Under the pieces are notes generated by a model, which made no database searches, had not been told where the DNA came from, and was given only the letters and a program-made list of their open reading frames with translations. A DNA stretch of 64,000 nucleotides from Breviolum minutum Mf 1.05b.01 (taxonomy: Eukaryota > Sar > Dinophyceae > Suessiales > Symbiodiniaceae). Numbering within the stretch: the first letter of the stretch is position 1; every line of letters begins with the position of its first letter. Shown one piece after another: positions 12,501-25,072 of the stretch. Position numbers and translations under genes: made by a program. Location: positions 62,001 to 126,000 of the forward strand of contig DF239763.1 of assembly GCA_000507305.1 (NCBI GenBank), given 5' to 3'.

Positions 12501-15500
12501 AGGGGTAGGGACTGGAAGTTTTTTAATTTTTCTGGACCTCATCCTCAGCCAAACCTTCACCTCGGACCTCGCCTGCATCCAACTGTGCATTTCGATCCAC
12601 TGCGGCTTTCGGCAGCAAGATCATGGCCCACGGCGGATGGCAAGTTTCGTCAGGTTTTTTCTCCCGAAAGGATGGGGGTTGTGTTACAAGATGATGCTTG
12701 GTGGAAGATTAGATAGCATGGCTTTTTGTAGATATGCTACAAACACCGTTTGTTCTACGGTAAATATATATTTTGCCTGTTTCTTTATCCATCTTTATGG
12801 CATGTTTGTAATGTATAGTGAACATAGCTGCTACACATGGCTGTGAGTGTTTGGGTGGTTGGCATCGGGCCAACGAACCAAGACTTCTCGTCCTATCTTC
12901 CTTCGTCTCGTCTTTTCAAATACTTTGGAGATGTCTGGGCATATGTAGCAAGTTATAGCAAAAAAAAAGTTATTGAAAAACAATCCCGCTCGTAGCAGTG
13001 GGAGACCCATGGTTGACTTCACATTCCACAAAAGCCAATGTTGATACCTCTTTGATTGATCTTCATTTGACTACTTTCTCCTCTTCCGTTCGGCAAGCGG
13101 CAGAGATGCAAGTATGTGCAAGTCGTATCAAGCACTTGTGAGAAGAGCACAAGAAAACCAAACTTTTATGAATCAGGATATCCACTATATAAGTTTTATA
13201 TAACTTTAGAGGCATTACCCCATTAGGATGATACCAATCAGCATTTATACTCTACAGTTGTCAACGCAGGATGGCATACTTCTGGTGCAAACTCGGATTC
13301 CAGGATGGGAGTTGTAGATAATGGCCACATGTGGTCAAATATGTTCCCTTTTTGTACTACATGTTTTTAATCTCTCCAGCACAAGGCCACAAGGCTGAGA
13401 TCTCAAAATCCACGTGATGGCTGTTGCTCCCAGCATGATGACAACAAAACGATTCGGGGATCATCAACAAAAACACTCAACATTTCAGTTAGTACCAAAT
13501 ATGTGAAATTCAGGTACATAAAAGTACCTAACTTGTTTGCTCTATAAGATGTTTTTCTTCAATCATGTGAATGAGAATAGTTTTCTTCTTTTCCCTTTGC
13601 TTGGTGCCTTAAAAGCCGCATCTTAATCTTCTTTGGGTGGGATTTTTCCGTCCTCCCTAGCAGCTTGTTTTTATTCCCCCGGCAACTGCGCAGGGCAGGA
13701 ACCACCGTGAAGCTGGTATGAAGAGGTGGAAGTTCTTGGAGGCTTGATGATTAGCGCCATTGACAACAAAATAAGAAACAGCTCAAGTCATTAACATAAC
13801 GTCGAAGGATAAGACAATTTTGGAGCATCAATAAATTCTATCTATCTGTTTCCATCGTTCCTAATTTTGAAAGAACCGCCCTATGTATCAAATGTATCTC
13901 ATCACAACACACAAGTTTCCGGATGCCTTGGAAAACACCTTGATGGGGCAGCCTTGAAAGCTCAAGTCTGATTATTGATGGTTTACCACTCCCCTCAAAC
14001 ATCGCGTATTTTTTTCAACATGCTCATTCCATCCAAATCTGTGGGTAACTTCTTGTCACGTCAATGGTCATGCTGGGACTTCCAACTGTTGGGGTTACCC
14101 TCAAGACACCGGCCCAGCCACAAGAGAGGTTCTATGTTGGCTTTTTTGGGGCAAACAATGTCAACTTGGTAAAGGTTGAATCTTCCAAGACCTTTTGACT
14201 TTCTATGATTTTTCCATGATTTTCTCTCTCTGTCTTCTTCCTTTCACCTCCAGAGATAGCCACACGTTTTTCTTCACCGCACATCAGCTATTGATTGCGC
14301 TGCTTGCTGCCTTTTGCCGATGCCTGTGACGGGTTGGGAGGACTGGCTTCAGATGGCATCAAGTGGGACGATTCAACAGAAACCCCAATTCATCTGTCCA
14401 ACATTTGATCATAAATCATCACCAATGACATCATCTGACATCACTATCATCTTTCCAATTAAACATCCATGCGCAATTTCTATACTTCATTTAGATATTG
14501 AGCCTTTTCTTTGCATCCCCATCCCATCATACCATCTCCATTTCCTCCCATCCGAAACCGCGGGTCCCGTCCTTCGCCGACCTTCACAACTCACCTTTCT
14601 CTTTTTCAATGAGCCGAGTGTATGCGCTCTTCTCTCCTTGACCTTTGTTGAAGTCCTGCCATTGGTGGGAAATCCATCCAGGCATAGGGGGAAAAAAACT
14701 TCAAGTGAACATGTATCTATAGATAAACATCACAGTTGACATGGACACATATAAATACCCCAAAATGGATGAACATGGGATCATGTTGGGCTCTTGAAGA
14801 CTCACAAAATCTCATAAAATTTCTTAAATCATAATTCACCTCCTTAGATCCATGCAACATTTCCAAACAGGGACACCATTTTCATCCATGCTGCGCCTCG
14901 ATCTGTGCAAAGTTTCGTCGTTTCGAGATGAGCTTATGCAAGGCTGGAGGGTATTGACCAACACCTTGTGCAAGAGTGTTGCATCGACATGAGAATGGCA
15001 GGAGTGGAAGGGAACATACTGTTGATATGTGTTGATGGTTCAGAAATCCGGCGTGAAAACCAGATGAGGGAAAGGTAGTTTATCCCATTATTTACAACGG
15101 GTTTAACACGTCACAGGTGGTTAACCGGATTTCTTCCATCAACAGTATCTTGGAGTCTATCAGTCGATCCTGTTTGTTTTGAGGATTCAATTATGACTCT
15201 GTTAGCCGGGAAAACGACGCCAAAATCATTCACAGCATGACAGCAAGGCTTTAACTTTACCTTCATGTACTTGAGTTATAAACAGAACTAAGGATGCAGA
15301 AAGATATCAACCTTGCACCTGTAAATATGATTATTATTTCATATTATTTCCACATATACATAGAACATGTCAAGCAATAAACTCATGGAATTATTGCACC
15401 TTTCGCGGGATACGCTGTGCTGAACAAGAAAGTCAGCAAAAAGATGGCATCTATCTATTTACTTGTCTTTAATGTCCAGTTCAATTGCGTTGTAAAGATG

Positions 15501-17240
15501 CATCATGCCACACCTGTACCTGTAGAGAGCACTTGCCTACATCGGCCCCCCCACCTTCACCTTCCCTTCACCTGGTGGCCTTAAGGCCATCTACTTGCAC
15601 ATGGCTGTTAGAAGATGTTTTACACGTTTCGGAAAGTAAGTGCCAATTGCCTTCATACTTTCACTCTCAGCAAAAACACATAGTATATTATATCCAAATA
15701 TAGAATCTATATGAATGCGTCGCTTGAACAAGGCAAATGGCTCAAAGAATTCGACCAAACAAAGGTCACAAATGGTCACAGTCACCCTTCAAGAATGCTT
15801 CCAACACGCCAAGGTGCAATACCAACTGCCAGGTGCATCGCAAATTCGATTCTTGGGATCAGCAATCCATTCCTTACTTTCCTCCACGGTGCTATGTACA
15901 TGAACTGAACATGATATGCATAGTAGGTGTTCCGTGGTTATATGCCATGAAATTGATCTTTTAACCTGTGGAAATTCGGAAAAGGGAAACTCGGAATAAT
16001 TCATGTAGAGAGTTTATGGTCCTGGTCGTTTCTCTATATTCCGAACAAGGATCAAGGTGCAGCTGCCTTTTGAGATGGGTCAAAACCCAACAAAACTCCA
16101 GCATTTTGTCGAAGATGTTGGGCCATTTTGGAAACAGGAGTACCAACCCCAAATCTTGGGTAAAATGAATCTTTGATCAACACTTGGAGATGAAGTCAGA
16201 AGGCCTAATGTAAGATAGATTTGATTCAATGGCTTCCCAATAGAATTCACCCCTAAGGATCTGTGTTTTCAACTCTTGTTGCATACATCAAACTGAAAGA
16301 TTTGCAGGTGTCTTGAGTCTTGAGACATGCACAAAGGCCCGTGTATACAACTCAAGCCCCCAAACACACAAAACTGTAGATCATGAGAGATGAGGCTGAT
16401 GGTTTCCGATATTTTGCACCGTCTTTTTTAGTACATATTGAAATGATGGGATGTTAGTTTACACCAAGGGAAACTCATATTTGTGGGTTCAACACACATT
16501 GATCTTCCATGATTTTGACAAATTTTCACGAACTCCGTGCTACTTCAGGAAGCATGTTGGATTGCAAACATCTTAAGCTTTTCGAAACACATGGTACATA
16601 TAGGCCTACATATACATATTCATACATTTTACATCCTTCACTCTTTCGAATCAACCTCGATTCTTTCCACAGTCCTGTGATACGTTCTGCACTTCATAGA
16701 TCCGCCTTGGGGGATAGCTGACGGGATCCCCCCAACATTTTTTTCCCCAAGCGTCAGCATTTCGCATTATGATTTAGGTCATGTTTATGTCTTTGTAATC
16801 TGCTAAAAAAAGCAGGGCATGAAACTCCAAAAATTCTTTTTTGTACTGTAAGACAGGGGTTTCACTGTCTTTTAAAAGAAGGAATCATGCCATCAAACTG
16901 CTTTCTCCGCTGCACAACGACTATTTTTCAATCATGGGGACTGTTGATATCACCAAGGTTGTCAACTATTAGGTCATCACATCTTGACCGTCCAGTGGCA
17001 TGAGGCCATGCTTCGTGGTGTGCACGTGCTTGAAGTATTTCCTTGGAACAAAAAAACGATGGTACTTAGGTTGGAAAACTGACTTCACACGCAATTCATC
17101 AATCCATATGATGATGTTGTTTGTGTACATCTCATCTGTAAAAATACATTTATCACATTGCAAATTAAGGTTGCAAATTATGTTCATTGCCAGTTGTGAA
17201 GCAAAAATAACATAAACATATGTTGCATTCCGGCCAACTG
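9532..17240. other. Host non-coding or intronic DNA, no confident gene
   Basis: No long open frame and no family I recognise. Some short stretches look exon-like on the minus strand, for example around 12555-12660 and 13640-13740, but none has enough length or a domain to call. The DNA has many A- or T-runs and short (TA)n tracts. Confidence 0.5.
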
Positions 17241-17336
17241 ATCAGCACGCTCTGAAAAACCCAGTCTAGCCACTCATTGACCTTGACGCCCTCCTTGTTG
17301 TTGTGCTCCACCAGCTTGTACAGGAGGGATTTCTCC
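17241..17336 (-). CDS. Possible host exon, unknown protein
   Basis: The minus strand reads MEKSLLYKLVEHNNKEGVK and continues into a tryptophan-rich helix-like stretch (NEWLDWVFQS). Composition and codon use look coding, unlike the neighbouring DNA, and the opposite-strand translation is poor. No family is recognised. Exon edges were not resolved and neighbouring exons were not found. Confidence 0.4.
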
Positions 17337-17339
17337 ATC

Positions 17340-20300
17340 ATTGGGGTAGGAACTTTGTTGGAATAGAAACCTCAAGGTTGCTAAGCAAAAACAAACAAAC
17401 TCCCAAGAAGGTCGCAGCATCAAACTCCAGGCAAGGACCAACTTTTAGTTTAGTCATTCATCAAGCTAAATTGGGCCAGTTTCCCTTGAAAGGCTCCCAG
17501 ATTGAGCAGTATCATTTGCCGTGAAAAGCCGCAAAGCGGTTGTCTGTTTTCTTAAAATACTCGAGGCATTCCGGCTACCAAGATGGGAATTTGAACTTCA
17601 AACGTCCAAAACAACGGAAGAACATGTATATGTGTACAATAAATGTATATATGTAGATGTGTAATATGTTATATATGTATATTTTGTACTCATCTTTAAA
17701 GATACTTTGTCAAGTCATGACTGTACCCTAGGGGCCTTCTTTTTGAATCTCCAGTACGTGCTCTTTTTTCAAAGGGATCCGAGTTCGGATCCCCTGCAAG
17801 CATCTCAACTGTTAAGTCTAAGATGTTTCAGGCTACACTCTTCAATATCAAAACTGGAAAAGAAACATGCCTTGCCTTTTTGTATACATCTTATGAACAT
17901 TTGAACTCTCCCACTTTTGTCAGCTTTTTCTTCCCGTGTATTCCTGAACAAGCTCAACAGCTTCACTGGTGGCTAAGAGGTCGACCAAATTTATTGCACT
18001 TTGGATCATCATCTCCGCAATGATCTGGGAACACAGAGTTGCCGATCCTGGCTGGCCCAGCAAGGATCAGAACCCAGTTGTTGGAGAAGGAGTCAGGTGC
18101 CTTTGGAATTTACGCGATAATGACATGAACTATATATGCTGCATATATGCAGCTATGCTAAATACATGAATGTAAATTTATACACATATCTAGATACACC
18201 TCCTTTTCTTAGATGCTGTTGTGCCTGCTCATGTCATCAGAAAGTTTGAAATCTTCAGCGGGCACCTGGCCAAGTGAGGAGATTTGCCCAAATCATCTCG
18301 CCTCGTGAGACATGAACAGCATGACTGATCATATTGCCTTCTCTCTGTTTTTACACAGGCATTTTTTGGCCGCAAAAATTCCATTGATATTAACAGGGTA
18401 TTTCCATTCCCATCCCACACTTCGGAGCTTGGAAGGCTGAACCCATCGGATATGCAACTACCTCTACGTCTACATATATATTTATAATTATTTAATGTAT
18501 AATTGAAAAAAACTTGAACCTTAGCAGGAAGCTTTTCAATCCCTCTGTGAATTTCTTACAAACCTAAGGTGATGAGCATTCAGCATTGCACCTTCAGCCG
18601 AAAAAAATCACACCGTGAATGACGGTGTGTAAGGTTTCGTTCTTGGAGATCTGTTGAACAGTCCTGAATTATCTTTTTCATTACAACCTACCTTCTATAA
18701 AAAGACCACCCCCAAAAAGTTACTTGCAGTTTGTCCCCATCTTTTCAAATGTTTCAACTCATTTAGATGAATATGTTTCATCTTTCATAGGTTCCAAAAC
18801 CGCTTAAAAAACTCCAAGTTGCTGTCCACCGCCCCATACCAAAACATAATCTGCCAAGTGTTTAATGGCGTTGTGAGCTCGCTTCACCTGGACAAAATCC
18901 CAGTCTTTTTTGATGGAAAAAACTGCAGTATTTACCTCGTATGTAAAGTATATGATCATATATACACAAAAAATGGGGTTGCCAAGAAGTCATATCATAA
19001 AATTCGAAAAAAATATCATTTATCTGCGTATATAGTGTGGACCAATGGATGCATATACTGAATGGACGTTGAAAATCACCACTTGCGAAACACGTAATAC
19101 TACATTTATACTAGCACCTTCCAAGGGGTGCAAATTAAAACCTGAAGGTATGGTGAACTGACACCCTTTATGAACCATTTGACATCGTAAACATTACAAT
19201 TTGTGAAGGCATCATTTATTGCTATCTCTACACTCTACACCGCAAAAAAGGATACCACAACGAGCCGACCAACGAAGGATGAGCAAGGACCTGCGGTCTT
19301 TGGGGCTCTAATGCTTCAGCCACCCAGTTGAATGGCGTCAAGAATGGACAAACATTGTTTGAAACCAACACAAATTAGATAATTTCTTTCCTGTTTTTGA
19401 TTAGCTTATTTTCTCTCCCTGTCAATCCAGAGCCACATTCTGAAATTAAATGCTATAAAAACTCACTCTCCAACAACCCAGCCTAACCCGTCAGTAGTCA
19501 TTTCACCCTGATTGTATTCTCACTATACGATAGGTTGGTTCAACAACTCATTTTGCTATGTCATGAGTGATTTCATCATCCCTCCCAATGGGATATGAAC
19601 ATAAGAACCATGACTTTAAAGCAACCCACGGGCATCTTTCTAACACTCAACCATTCACACTATTTAAACTTAAACCAAAAAAGCACGAAGACTCGTACCA
19701 GCTGACTCAGCTGACCCTGAACTTTCCCACTCCCTAATCCTGCCTCACTGGTTAAGGTTCTCCCTAAGGTAGCGATATGTTCATGATTCCAGGTGTTCCC
19801 ATCGGCAATGGAGGTCCTTCACCAACCCCGATCCAAAGGTGGAAACGGGAAAGATATGATGACAAAACTTGGTGGCTCTAAATGTTGTTTTGTTTTACAT
19901 ACTTATGATGCTACTTTGTTGGTTTTACTTTTACACTTTTACATACTTGCAATACTTCTTGCTACTTTGTTGGTTGTATATAGATGGATTGTATGAATGG
20001 AACATGAATGATCCTTACTATGCTACTGGATTGAAACATGCTTCATTCTTGTAGATTCATATATCTTTATTGAAGTCAGTTGGGCGAAGCCTTTTCTACG
20101 ATGCTGGAAGTGAGCTTGGGATCATCCTCAACCGCTGTCGTTGTGCATGGTTTATGTCCCGAATGTCTTTTCCAACCACTGATTTGCACCACCAGGTGGG
20201 CTCGATCAACTTTCGACAACTTAAAAACTACAGCCAATTTATTTACTTGTACCATCAACCCCCCCATTCACACCCAGCAAAGTTGCTTCCCCATCCATTC

Positions 20301-20851
20301 CATCCATCCTATTCCAACACCACGCCCCAATGTCCTGTTCGCAATGCCGGTGATCTGATATCCATAATCCCACCAGGCCATAACACGTGCATCTTCAGGA
20401 GTATTTTTCCTTCCCAACAAAAACTGGCCATGCTTTCGATATGTTGCGGGTGTTTTGTATTCCAACTTTCCGATTTTGCAGGTCAATCATTTTGAGGCAT
20501 ACTCAAATTAACACTTACAGTAATACAACTCGTTCCACGCGCGCATTTGGAACCCCAACAACTAGGTGTTTACTTTTAACCATCTGTATCAAGCAACGAT
20601 GCTTCTATTGTGGAGTTGTTTTTATCCATCATCCCGTTCATCCCCTAATGTCTGTCCAATGTTGCAAATTCCTGATAGCATGGTTTCATATATTTCGACA
20701 TGATTTACAAGAACAAGACATATCACCAGAATGTGCGCTAGAGGATCTCAATTCTTAGCCGTTCGTTTTCTGCCATTTAAGCTTTCTATGTTGTTGACCA
20801 ATCCCAAAAAAACAACCACAAGGATGAGATAAAGCGTGGTGAGACCCCCAC
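17340..20851. other. Host non-coding DNA, nothing recognised
   Basis: Low-complexity and A+T-rich tracts, for example 17620-17690 and 18475-18510. Only short chance open frames are seen. No RNA gene or domain was recognised. Confidence 0.5.
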
Positions 20852-21235
20852 AACTTTTGCCAAGGGACTCCAGCCATTTATAGCCTTTGTAATAATCATC
20901 GACAATGTAGTTGCTACCATCCTGCAAAAGGATGGAGCAGCAACTAACATCATAGAAATGTGTTTTTTTAATGATGTGACTACCGTTATTTGAGTTACAA
21001 GAGGGATTTCCCACCGAACAGAACCACATACAATCCCCCTTCTACTGGTAGTCACTGCCACAGTGGCCCTGATACATCTAAGAAACAAGTGAGAACATAT
21101 AAAAGGCAAAAGTCCAGCGTTTTTGGACTCGATCCAATCCTTATGCTCACCTACTTTCATCTCTACAAAACATGAGGAGCCAGTAGCATCTTGCAACATC
21201 ATTTGAAATTCATTGTTCTTTCGCACCAAACTCAC
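20852..21235 (-). CDS. Possible two-exon fragment of a host gene, unknown
   Basis: Two coding-like patches read on the minus strand. The upstream one (about 21155-21235) includes FQMMLQDATGSSCFVEMK and ends at a GTAGGTGAGC-like donor. The downstream one (20852-20921) follows a CTTTTGCAG acceptor and reads DGSNYIVDDYYKGYKWLES before a GTGGGG donor. The acceptor is AG|G, as in the kinase gene. No family recognised; the two patches may not belong to one transcript. Confidence 0.4.
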
Positions 21236-22186
21236 TCACCATGGCTGTGGTGAGAATTATGGACCTCATTTTTTTTAAAATATTCAACGCGCTCCGAAGT
21301 TTTCCTCAACTGACACCCCAATTTTGGAAACATGGCCACACCAAATTCACCCTCAACTGTTTTTCAAGTCCAAAGATCTCGTTGTCGCACAGCATACATC
21401 ACGGTAGGGCTTGCCACACCCTCACCAATGGACTTGCAGTGAGCGATGTATTTGGGCAGTTCCGTTCGCAATTCACCTTGAACAAGAGCTGAAACAAGGG
21501 GTGTTGAAATGGACGATGCGGGTCACTAGGCATAATGGTTTGAATCATTCAAACGTAGGAATTACAGCAAATGAATTTGTACCACTGGGAATTGTATCCA
21601 ACTTTTGGGAAATTGTGCTTGGAAAATTCAACAACGGATTCTGAAACTATAAGTTTAAAAGCTATGAGCATTCACAAAATATCACACTTGCATCCAACTC
21701 TTCATACTCGATCTCTCCGCCAACCAATCCGGGGCAACAACAACGAAAAGACATCTGCCATGTTCTTGCCATTCAAACTGACCATCGCAATCGGGCCGCA
21801 GCTTGGCCTTTTTTCTTAGCACCATATAAAGAAACATTAAAAATACCAAGATACTTATGGTCAGCATGTAAGCCACAAATGCCTGGGTTCCATGGCAAAA
21901 CTGATGGAAACATGTGATCGGGCATATTTGAGTTGATGTTTTTGTTCTTTGTATCCATATATATATATATCATTATATATCCATAAATGTGTTCTTTCAA
22001 TTTTCAAGAAAGCCACACGATCTCCAATCACCACATTCCAAAAACTAGAGGCAACTACCTTTTTTTTTCGGCTAGATATTCGGATGAATTCGAGACCAAC
22101 AAAAGACATGTTTTTGTTGATCCATCTAGATTTGTTCCTGACACAATCCCTGACATCTAGTACAGTATCAGATCATGGTTATGATC

Positions 22187-22293
22187 ATATGGGTGTTTCC
22201 AAAAATAGGGGTACCCCCAAAACACCCCAAAATGATCATTTTAAGTAGGAAAACCCATGGTTGTTGGGTACCACCATTTTTGGAAACATCCAT
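22187..22293. mobile_element. MITE-like inverted repeat
   Basis: A roughly 105-bp unit with long imperfect inverted ends. The left end (from 22189) contains GGGTGTTTCCAAAAAT followed by a GGTACCC block; the right end (to 22293) contains GGGTACC and ATTTTTGGAAACATCC. The arms pair over about 27 bp. It encodes nothing itself, but both strands translate to GVSKN-type strings (GVSKNRGTPK on plus, DVSKNGGTQQ on minus). I recall such strings as common spurious or MITE-derived peptides in dinoflagellate gene sets; this recollection is unverified. Confidence 0.65.
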
Positions 22294-23693
22294 ATATTTG
22301 TTGAAGTTCCTAAACCAGATAAGAGTTGAAGGATTCCTATCTTCCAGGGTCTCGAGCTTTGTTCCAGTCAAGGATCCAAAGAGAACAATGCTCGAAGAAG
22401 AACAAGCGATAATCTGCTGTCCTAAGCCAACGCCAGCGGATCACGGTGAGATGGATGGAAACAATAGGAAACCACCATCCTTTCCGGATGGGGTTTTTAA
22501 ACACTTCCTTTAAATATTTTCACAAAGAGTTGCGTGGCATAGATTTAGCGAAACTTTCCAACTGCATCTTCAAAGAAAAAACAAGATGTTGCATTTGTAT
22601 TGCATAATATGAACCCTCGATTGCTTGTGAAAGAACAAAGTAAAGATCATTTTTACCATCCAGATTTTGACGGTGATTGTCAAGCAACACCCATACCTTG
22701 CAAATCACCATTCCAGGGCAAAACCCCATGACGTAGCAGGGGGCCCCCTGAATCCCCCTCAGACTTTCAGGTTTCCCACAAGATGCTCCTGGAACATACG
22801 CCAGACCCCCAATATCCAAATCCATTCCATCCCAAGAAAACTCAGAAAACATCCCATCATCGGCACCATTTTTTGAACCTCCAAACCCTCTCATAGTCTA
22901 CCTGTTTCAGGACCAGTTGCCAGTTCCTGCCTGAACTTCTTGGCATCATCCCTGGGACACAAATCCAAAATGGTGCAGCTCGAACACGTTTACAAATAGA
23001 CTTGCGGCATAGTGCATATTTAACAATGATTAATATGTTCAGGACACGCTTACCATCTTCAGGAATGTTCATGGATGTTCCAGTATACGAACAAAAAACT
23101 CATCAATGTCAATGATATGATGGATCATTAAGAAACGTTAAGAAACCACGTTTTTTTTGGACTCATTTTCAGCACTTTCAGCATCACCACAGTCTTAAGT
23201 CAAAACATATCCAGCCTTCCCAGTGCTTCATCCCCCTTTTGGTCCAAGCAACAGACTGGTACCAGGGAAGAGGTATGCATATTGACCTGGAAGCATCGAA
23301 ACTGTTGCCACAAAGGGAAACAATCCTCCTCTTAACAAGGCCATTTTTTTGCTTAAGGTTTGCGTAAAACTGTTTTTTGGGTTGGGAATAGACTTGAAAC
23401 TGGGACGTAGTCCTGGAATATATAATTTGAAATTGTCATATAATTTTCGACCACCATCCTGAAAAAGTAGCAAGTCATCTTTCACAAAAATGGAACTTTC
23501 AATGTGATGTTTCGAAGTATTCCAGGGATGTTTTGGAGTTACAAATTGTTTTACCGAGTCACCAACCTCTGCTATGTTTGGTTGGATAACCCTCACTGAC
23601 ACACCAAGTTCAACCAGAAATGATATCATTTAAAAAGTCATCAAACCCCACATCAGTGGTCCCAAAATGGCCAAAATGTCTAATTTACTTGGG
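22294..23693. other. Host DNA left of the element, no confident gene
   Basis: No complete gene. A coding-like minus-strand patch at about 23228-23340 (FPFVATVSMLPGQYAYLFPG) could be a host exon, but no family is recognised. The stretch ends at the left target-site duplication. Confidence 0.45.
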
Positions 23694-23699
23694 TATTTG
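23694..23699. repeat. Left target-site duplication (TATTTG)
   Basis: TATTTG directly precedes the left terminus and is repeated exactly at 48667-48672 after the right terminus. Six bp is the usual target duplication of Polintons and related DDE-integrase elements. Confidence 0.88.
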
Positions 23700-23814
23700 A
23701 GCAAGAGCACACTCCTCCCAACTTCATACACCAGTCCCGCTCGCCCACCATACATCCCACAAAAATTCAAAAAAACAATTTTTCCAAAAATATTTCCAAA
23801 ATTTCAAAAATAAA

Positions 23815-23849
23815 TTCTAGGATAAATTTTATTCAAAAATATCCTAGAA
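23815..23849 (-). terminator. Hairpin 3' of the left zinc-finger gene
   Basis: Perfect 10-bp arms TTCTAGGATA (23815-23824) and TATCCTAGAA (23840-23849), about 30 bp beyond the stop of the minus-strand gene at 23878. The same hairpin is at 48518-48552 in the other terminal repeat. Confidence 0.6.
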
Positions 23850-23877
23850 ATTATTGTTCAATATCATCACAGATTGC

Positions 23878-24171
23878 TTACAAATTTTTATTATGTTTCT
23901 TTGTTAAAATGTGTTTTGCCAAATTGCACTTTCTAACTGTACATTTGCAAACTTCACATTCTATTTCAATTTGACTATATGCCTTCCTGTAATCTTTTCT
24001 GTCGTCCTTATGTTCTTCATAATATTTTTCAAAATATTCAAGTCTTTTCTCTCTATGTCGTTGATGCTTCTCTTTCTCTTTGTCCAAGCATCTCATACAA
24101 TATTTCCTATCTTCATAAAACAAATCAGCATCCTTTGTAGCATTACACCTTTTACAGTATCTTTTCTCCAT
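23878..24171 (-). CDS. Small zinc-binding protein in the left terminal repeat
   Basis: A 97-residue protein with two zinc-binding clusters. The N-terminal one has CKRC at residues 6-9 and CMRC near residues 26-29. The C-terminal one is CEVCKCTVRKC followed by HILTKKH. A charged, lysine/glutamate-rich helix joins them. The C-terminal cluster resembles the Cys/His tails of the GIY-YIG proteins encoded in the same element, so it may bind DNA or RNA. It is the counterpart of the gene at 48196-48516 in the other terminus. A CTTAAAG-type element lies about 20-30 bp upstream of the start and a hairpin follows the stop. Function is unknown; a role at the element ends is possible but only inferred. 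Confidence 0.8.
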   Translation of the reverse strand: MEKRYCKRCNATKDADLFYEDRKYCMRCLDKEKEKHQRHREKRLEYFEKYYEEHKDDRKDYRKAYSQIEIECEVCKCTVRKCNLAKHILTKKHNKNL

Positions 24172-24190
24172 ATATTATATACTAGTCATC

Positions 24191-24200
24191 CCTTTAAGTA
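24191..24200 (-). promoter_or_regulatory. Early-type promoter element
   Basis: Reads TACTTAAAGG on the minus strand, about 20-30 bp before the ATG at 24171. It shares its core with elements upstream of the polymerase and nuclease genes. Confidence 0.5.
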
Positions 24201-24293
24201 TATACATACCCAAGTGGTGTATGAAGTGGGGATATTAGTCTCATAGAAAAATCACATCAATAAATTTATCATAAATTTATGCAGTATTATGCA

Positions 24294-24320
24294 GTTGAAC
24301 TTGGGGGAGTGTGCTCTTGC
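24294..24320. repeat. Internal copy of the terminal motif (left)
   Basis: This 27-bp stretch matches the outer right terminus (48639-48666) except for one missing base, in the same orientation. It is therefore inverted relative to the left end at 23700 and makes 23700-24320 a unit with its own inverted ends. Confidence 0.85.
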
Positions 24321-24441
24321 AAAAAAACATAATTCATAAATTTAAACCATAAATTTTACACATAAGTTTTAGGATAATATTTATTCAAGATTAAGGGTAA
24401 GTCTCTACGATGTGTTTAAGTATTTTCTGCCGTGCTCCAAC

Positions 24442-24595
24442 CCTAATTCCCAAGTTAGGTTCAACCTAATTCCCAAGTTAGGTTCAACCTAATTCCCAAG
24501 TTAGGTTCAACCTAATTCCAATGCTAGGTTCAACCTAATTGCAACCTAATGTGCTACATTCTTTGTAAAACCTAACTGCTAAATTAGGTCTATGC
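24442..24595. repeat. Tandem array 1, 23-bp unit
   Basis: Unit CCTAATTCCCAAGTTAGGTT plus CAA. Three near-perfect copies and a diverged fourth are followed by degenerate half-units. The unit contains an inverted CCTAA/TTAGG pair. Confidence 0.9.
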
Positions 24596-24604
24596 CACTG
24601 CCTC

Positions 24605-24714
24605 AACTTCAAGTTTTAGACCTCCAAACTTGAAGTTTTAGACCTCCAAACTTGAAGTTTTAGACATTCAAACTTGAAGTTTTTGACCTCCAAACTTGAA
24701 GTTTTCCACCCTCC
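24605..24714. repeat. Tandem array 2, 22-bp unit
   Basis: Unit AACTTGAAGTTTTAGACCTC plus CA, five copies; the last is degenerate. The AACTTGAAGTT core is nearly palindromic. Related half-units continue to about 24820. Confidence 0.9.
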
Positions 24715-24826
24715 GACTTCGTACTCCAAAAACCCTTATTCTGCTGGTGTTTAGCAAGTTTTTGTTCAAAAACTTCGTTTCCAAACTTGACCGACTTCAT
24801 CTCAAAACTTCTTGAAGTTAGTTTCT

Positions 24827-25060
24827 GATTTCACCACCCCTGATGTGTGATTTCACCACCCGTGATGTGTGATTTCACCACCCGTGATGTATGATTTCAC
24901 CACCCCTGATGTGTGATTTCACCACCCCTGATGTGTGATTTCACCACCCCTGATGTGCAATTTCACCACCCCTGATGTGCAATTTCACCACTCCCACTGT
25001 GTAATTTCACCACCCTTGATGTGCAATTTCACCGTTCGTGAAGTGTGATTTCACCACCCT
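24827..25060. repeat. Tandem array 3, 22-bp unit
   Basis: Unit GATTTCACCACCCCTGATGT plus GT. Ten copies keep an exact 22-bp phase and a partial eleventh starts at 25047. Substitutions are concentrated at the end of the unit. Confidence 0.93.
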
Positions 25061-25072
25061 TTCCTGCTGGTG

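Larger units (their letters stand above)
23700..24393. repeat. Left terminal inverted repeat
   Basis: Starts AGCAAGAGCACACTCCTCCC and matches, inverted, the right end at 48050-48666, with several indels (694 versus 617 bp). It holds one small minus-strand gene. It also contains a second, inverted copy of its own terminal motif at 24294-24320, so the first 621 bp form a unit bounded by inverted ends. Confidence 0.9.
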
